64,000 nucleotides of DNA from Streptomyces sp. R302 (GTDB lineage: Bacteria; Actinomycetota; Actinomycetes; Streptomycetales; Streptomycetaceae): assembly GCF_012927245.1 (NCBI RefSeq), contig NZ_JABBGE010000014.1, positions 62,001 to 126,000 of the forward strand, read 5' to 3'. Made by a program: the position numbers and the translations under genes. Numbering within the stretch: the stretch's first letter is position 1; each line of letters starts with the position of its first letter. The notes beneath the pieces are model-generated. The model made no database searches. It was given only the letters and a program-made list of their open reading frames with translations, and was not told where the DNA came from. Shown here one piece after another: positions 62,401-64,000 of this stretch.

Positions 62401-64000
62401 TCAATCGAGGAGGCGACCGGAGTCCATCCGGCGTATCCGCCCGGTGAACCTCCGCCGCAGTTCACGGTCGTGCGAGACCACGACAAGGGCGCCGGGCCAC
62501 TCCTCCAGGGCCTGCTCCAGCTCCTCGACCAGGCCGAGGGCGAGGTGGTTGGCGGGCTCGTCGAGGAGCAGCAGGTCCGCGGGGCGGGCGAGCAGCCGGG
62601 CGAGCGCGAGTCTGCGCAGCTGTCCCGCCGAGAGGGCTCCCACGGGCACGAGGAGGTCGTCCGGCCGGAACAGTCCGTACGACAGGAGCCGTTCGGCCAG
62701 GCCCTCTTCGTCGAGCCCGAGCCCCAGTCCGTGACCGAAGGCGGTGAGCAGCGGCTCGGCCGGGCGCGGGACGGCGACCTCCTGGGCGAGGTGGCCGATC
62801 CGGCCCCGGCGACGGACCTCTCCCCTGTCGGGGAGGAGGGAGCCTGCCATGACGCGGAGCAGGGTGGACTTGCCCGCGCCGTTGCCCCCGTGGACGAGGA
62901 GCCGCTCGCCCGCCCGGAGGGTGAGGGTGTCGACCGCGAGCCGTTCGCCGACCCGGACCCCGTCCAGGGCGAGCAGTTCACCCTGGACCGCGCCCGTCTC
63001 GGGACGTGCGGTGAAGGAGAGGGGCGGGGCCGGTTCGGAGACCGGGTTCTCGCCGAGGCGGCGGAGGCGCTCCCGGGCGTTGCGGACACGCCCCGAGACG
63101 GATGCCTGGACGCGGCCGCCGGCCCGGTCGTAGGCCATCTTGTTGTTGTCCTTCATGACGCGGCCCGCCGCGACGGCGTGGGCCGCGCCCGCCGCGTACA
63201 CCTCCAGGCGCTCGGTCTCGGCGCGCCATTCGTCGTACTCCTGCCGGCGGCGCCGGCGGGTGGCCTCGCGTGCGGCGCGGAATCCGGTGTACCCCTCGCC
63301 GTGGCGGACGAGGCTCCGCAGGTCGGCGTCGACCTCGACGAGGGTGGTGGTGACCCGTTCCAGGAAGACGCGGTCGTGGGAGACGGCGACGACGGTCCCG
63401 CGGTGGCCGCGGAGGGATTCCTCCAGCCAGTCGAGGGCCGACGCGTCGAGGTGGTTGGTGGGTTCGTCGAGCAGCAGGACCTCGGGCGCGGAGGCCACGG
63501 CGACGGCGATGCCGAGCCGGGCCTGCTCCCCTCCGGAGAGACTGCCGAGCCGGCGCTCCCGGGGGATGTGGGCGATCCCGAGGGCGTGGAGCGCCTTGTC
63601 GACACGGGCGTCGGCCTCGTATCCGCCGCGGAGCTCGTAGGCGGTGAGCAGGTCTCCGTACGCGGCGAGGTCTTCGGCGGTCGCCTGGTCCAGACGGGCT
63701 TCGAGGGCGCGCAGGCGCGCCTCCATGGCGCGGAACTCGGCGAGCGCCGCGTCGACGGCGTCGGCCACGGTGTCCTCCGGGGGCAGTTCGGGGGTCTGGC
63801 GGACGAGCCGCAGTCCCCCGTCGGCCAGGGCGGTCACGCGGCCCTCGTCCGGCGCGACGGCGCCGGCGAGGAGGTGGAGGAGGGTGGACTTGCCGGCGCC
63901 GTTCTCCCCCACGATCCCGACCCGCTCGCCGGGGCGGACGGAGAGCGAGACGCGGTCGAGGAGTATCCGCTCCCCTCGGGAGACGGTGACGTCGTGGAGC
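62401..64000 (-). CDS. ABC-F ATPase, antibiotic-resistance (ARE) type, N-terminus beyond window
   Basis: At least 532 residues of a soluble protein with two ABC domains and no membrane part. The first has GENGAGKSTLL, LSGGEQARLGIAV and LLLDEPTNHLD; the second has GGNGAGKSTLL, LSAGQLRRLAL and LLLDEPANHL. The ~100-residue basic linker contains MKDNNKMAYDRAGGRVQ, a pattern I recognise from Streptomyces ABC-F proteins that protect ribosomes against macrolides and lincosamides (TlrC/CarA-like). ABC-F proteins enter the ribosomal E site and displace drugs or rescue stalling. The start codon lies right of 64000. Confidence 0.88.
   Translation of the reverse strand, partial: LHDVTVSRGERILLDRVSLSVRPGERVGIVGENGAGKSTLLHLLAGAVAPDEGRVTALADGGLRLVRQTPELPPEDTVADAVDAALAEFRAMEARLRALEARLDQATAEDLAAYGDLLTAYELRGGYEADARVDKALHALGIAHIPRERRLGSLSGGEQARLGIAVAVASAPEVLLLDEPTNHLDASALDWLEESLRGHRGTVVAVSHDRVFLERVTTTLVEVDADLRSLVRHGEGYTGFRAAREATRRRRRQEYDEWRAETERLEVYAAGAAHAVAAGRVMKDNNKMAYDRAGGRVQASVSGRVRNARERLRRLGENPVSEPAPPLSFTARPETGAVQGELLALDGVRVGERLAVDTLTLRAGERLLVHGGNGAGKSTLLRVMAGSLLPDRGEVRRRGRIGHLAQEVAVPRPAEPLLTAFGHGLGLGLDEEGLAERLLSYGLFRPDDLLVPVGALSAGQLRRLALARLLARPADLLLLDEPANHLALGLVEELEQALEEWPGALVVVSHDRELRRRFTGRIRRMDSGRLLD

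Overview
The window is a 64 kb piece of a Streptomyces chromosome. The evidence is very high GC with strong third-position bias, many GTG/TTG starts, leaderless-looking promoters, long inverted-repeat terminators without U-tracts, and the gene content: hrdB beside a whiH-type sporulation regulator, sepH, cutRS, parC/parE, ptsH with a DasR-type operator, and many actinobacteria-only DUF genes. From memory the order resembles the core arm of S. coelicolor around hrdB. No IS element, prophage, tRNA, rRNA or CRISPR array was seen, so this is conserved core chromosome with a few accessory patches. Both edges cut genes: dut on the left and an ABC-F ATPase on the right.

Layout. 1-5.7 kb: dut N-terminus, a PaaI-like thioesterase, DUF3093, an unknown protein with DUF4193, then the cutR-cutS two-component system and a 60-aa protein. 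5.7-14.8 kb: inositol monophosphatase with coproporphyrin ferrochelatase, an MFS transporter overlapping a FAD-linked oxidase, a Pro/Thr-rich membrane protein, the divisome protein SepH, a sulfurtransferase and a two-domain VOC protein. 14.8-20 kb: a cell-surface glycan patch of sialyltransferase-like protein, GT2 glycosyltransferase and YfhO-family membrane protein. It is preceded by a 40-bp-period tandem array of about nine units that runs into the stop codon of thymidine kinase. 20.5-26 kb: an apparent operon of acyltransferase/acyl-CoA-ligase-like fusion, DUF5998, alkaline-phosphatase-superfamily protein and tdk. 26-31.5 kb: ptsH with a DasR operator and a 15-bp inverted repeat, a GntR/FCD regulator, an M23 peptidase under a cyclic-di-AMP riboswitch, and an M16 peptidase pair (one active, one lacking the zinc site).

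31.6-45.4 kb: parC and parE bracket a TetR/FAD-monooxygenase pair with two matching operators, a CobW GTPase, and a CitA/CitB-type two-component system converging on a DUF485-plus-SSS symporter operon. 45.4-52 kb: DUF7455, a secreted trypsin-like protease, hrdB, whiH, an ABC protein whose ATPase has lost key residues, and a Nudix regulator-type protein with a leaderless promoter and an adjoining palindrome. 52-64 kb: a glycogen-debranching-like glycosidase, DUF4192, a RecQ helicase fused to a phosphoribosyltransferase-like domain with two DnaA-box-like sites upstream, two unknown proteins, rnhB, an ADP-ribosylglycohydrolase, a histidine phosphatase and an ABC-F protein.

Together the genes cover central housekeeping (transcription, topoisomerase IV, nucleotide pools, sugar phosphotransferase signalling, haem), cell-envelope remodelling and control of sporulation. 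The least explained items are the 40-bp array grown out of the tdk 3' end, the degenerate ABC protein beside whiH, the RecQ fusion, and several unexplained palindromes in regulatory regions. All functions are read from sequence by recognition; no database search was run.
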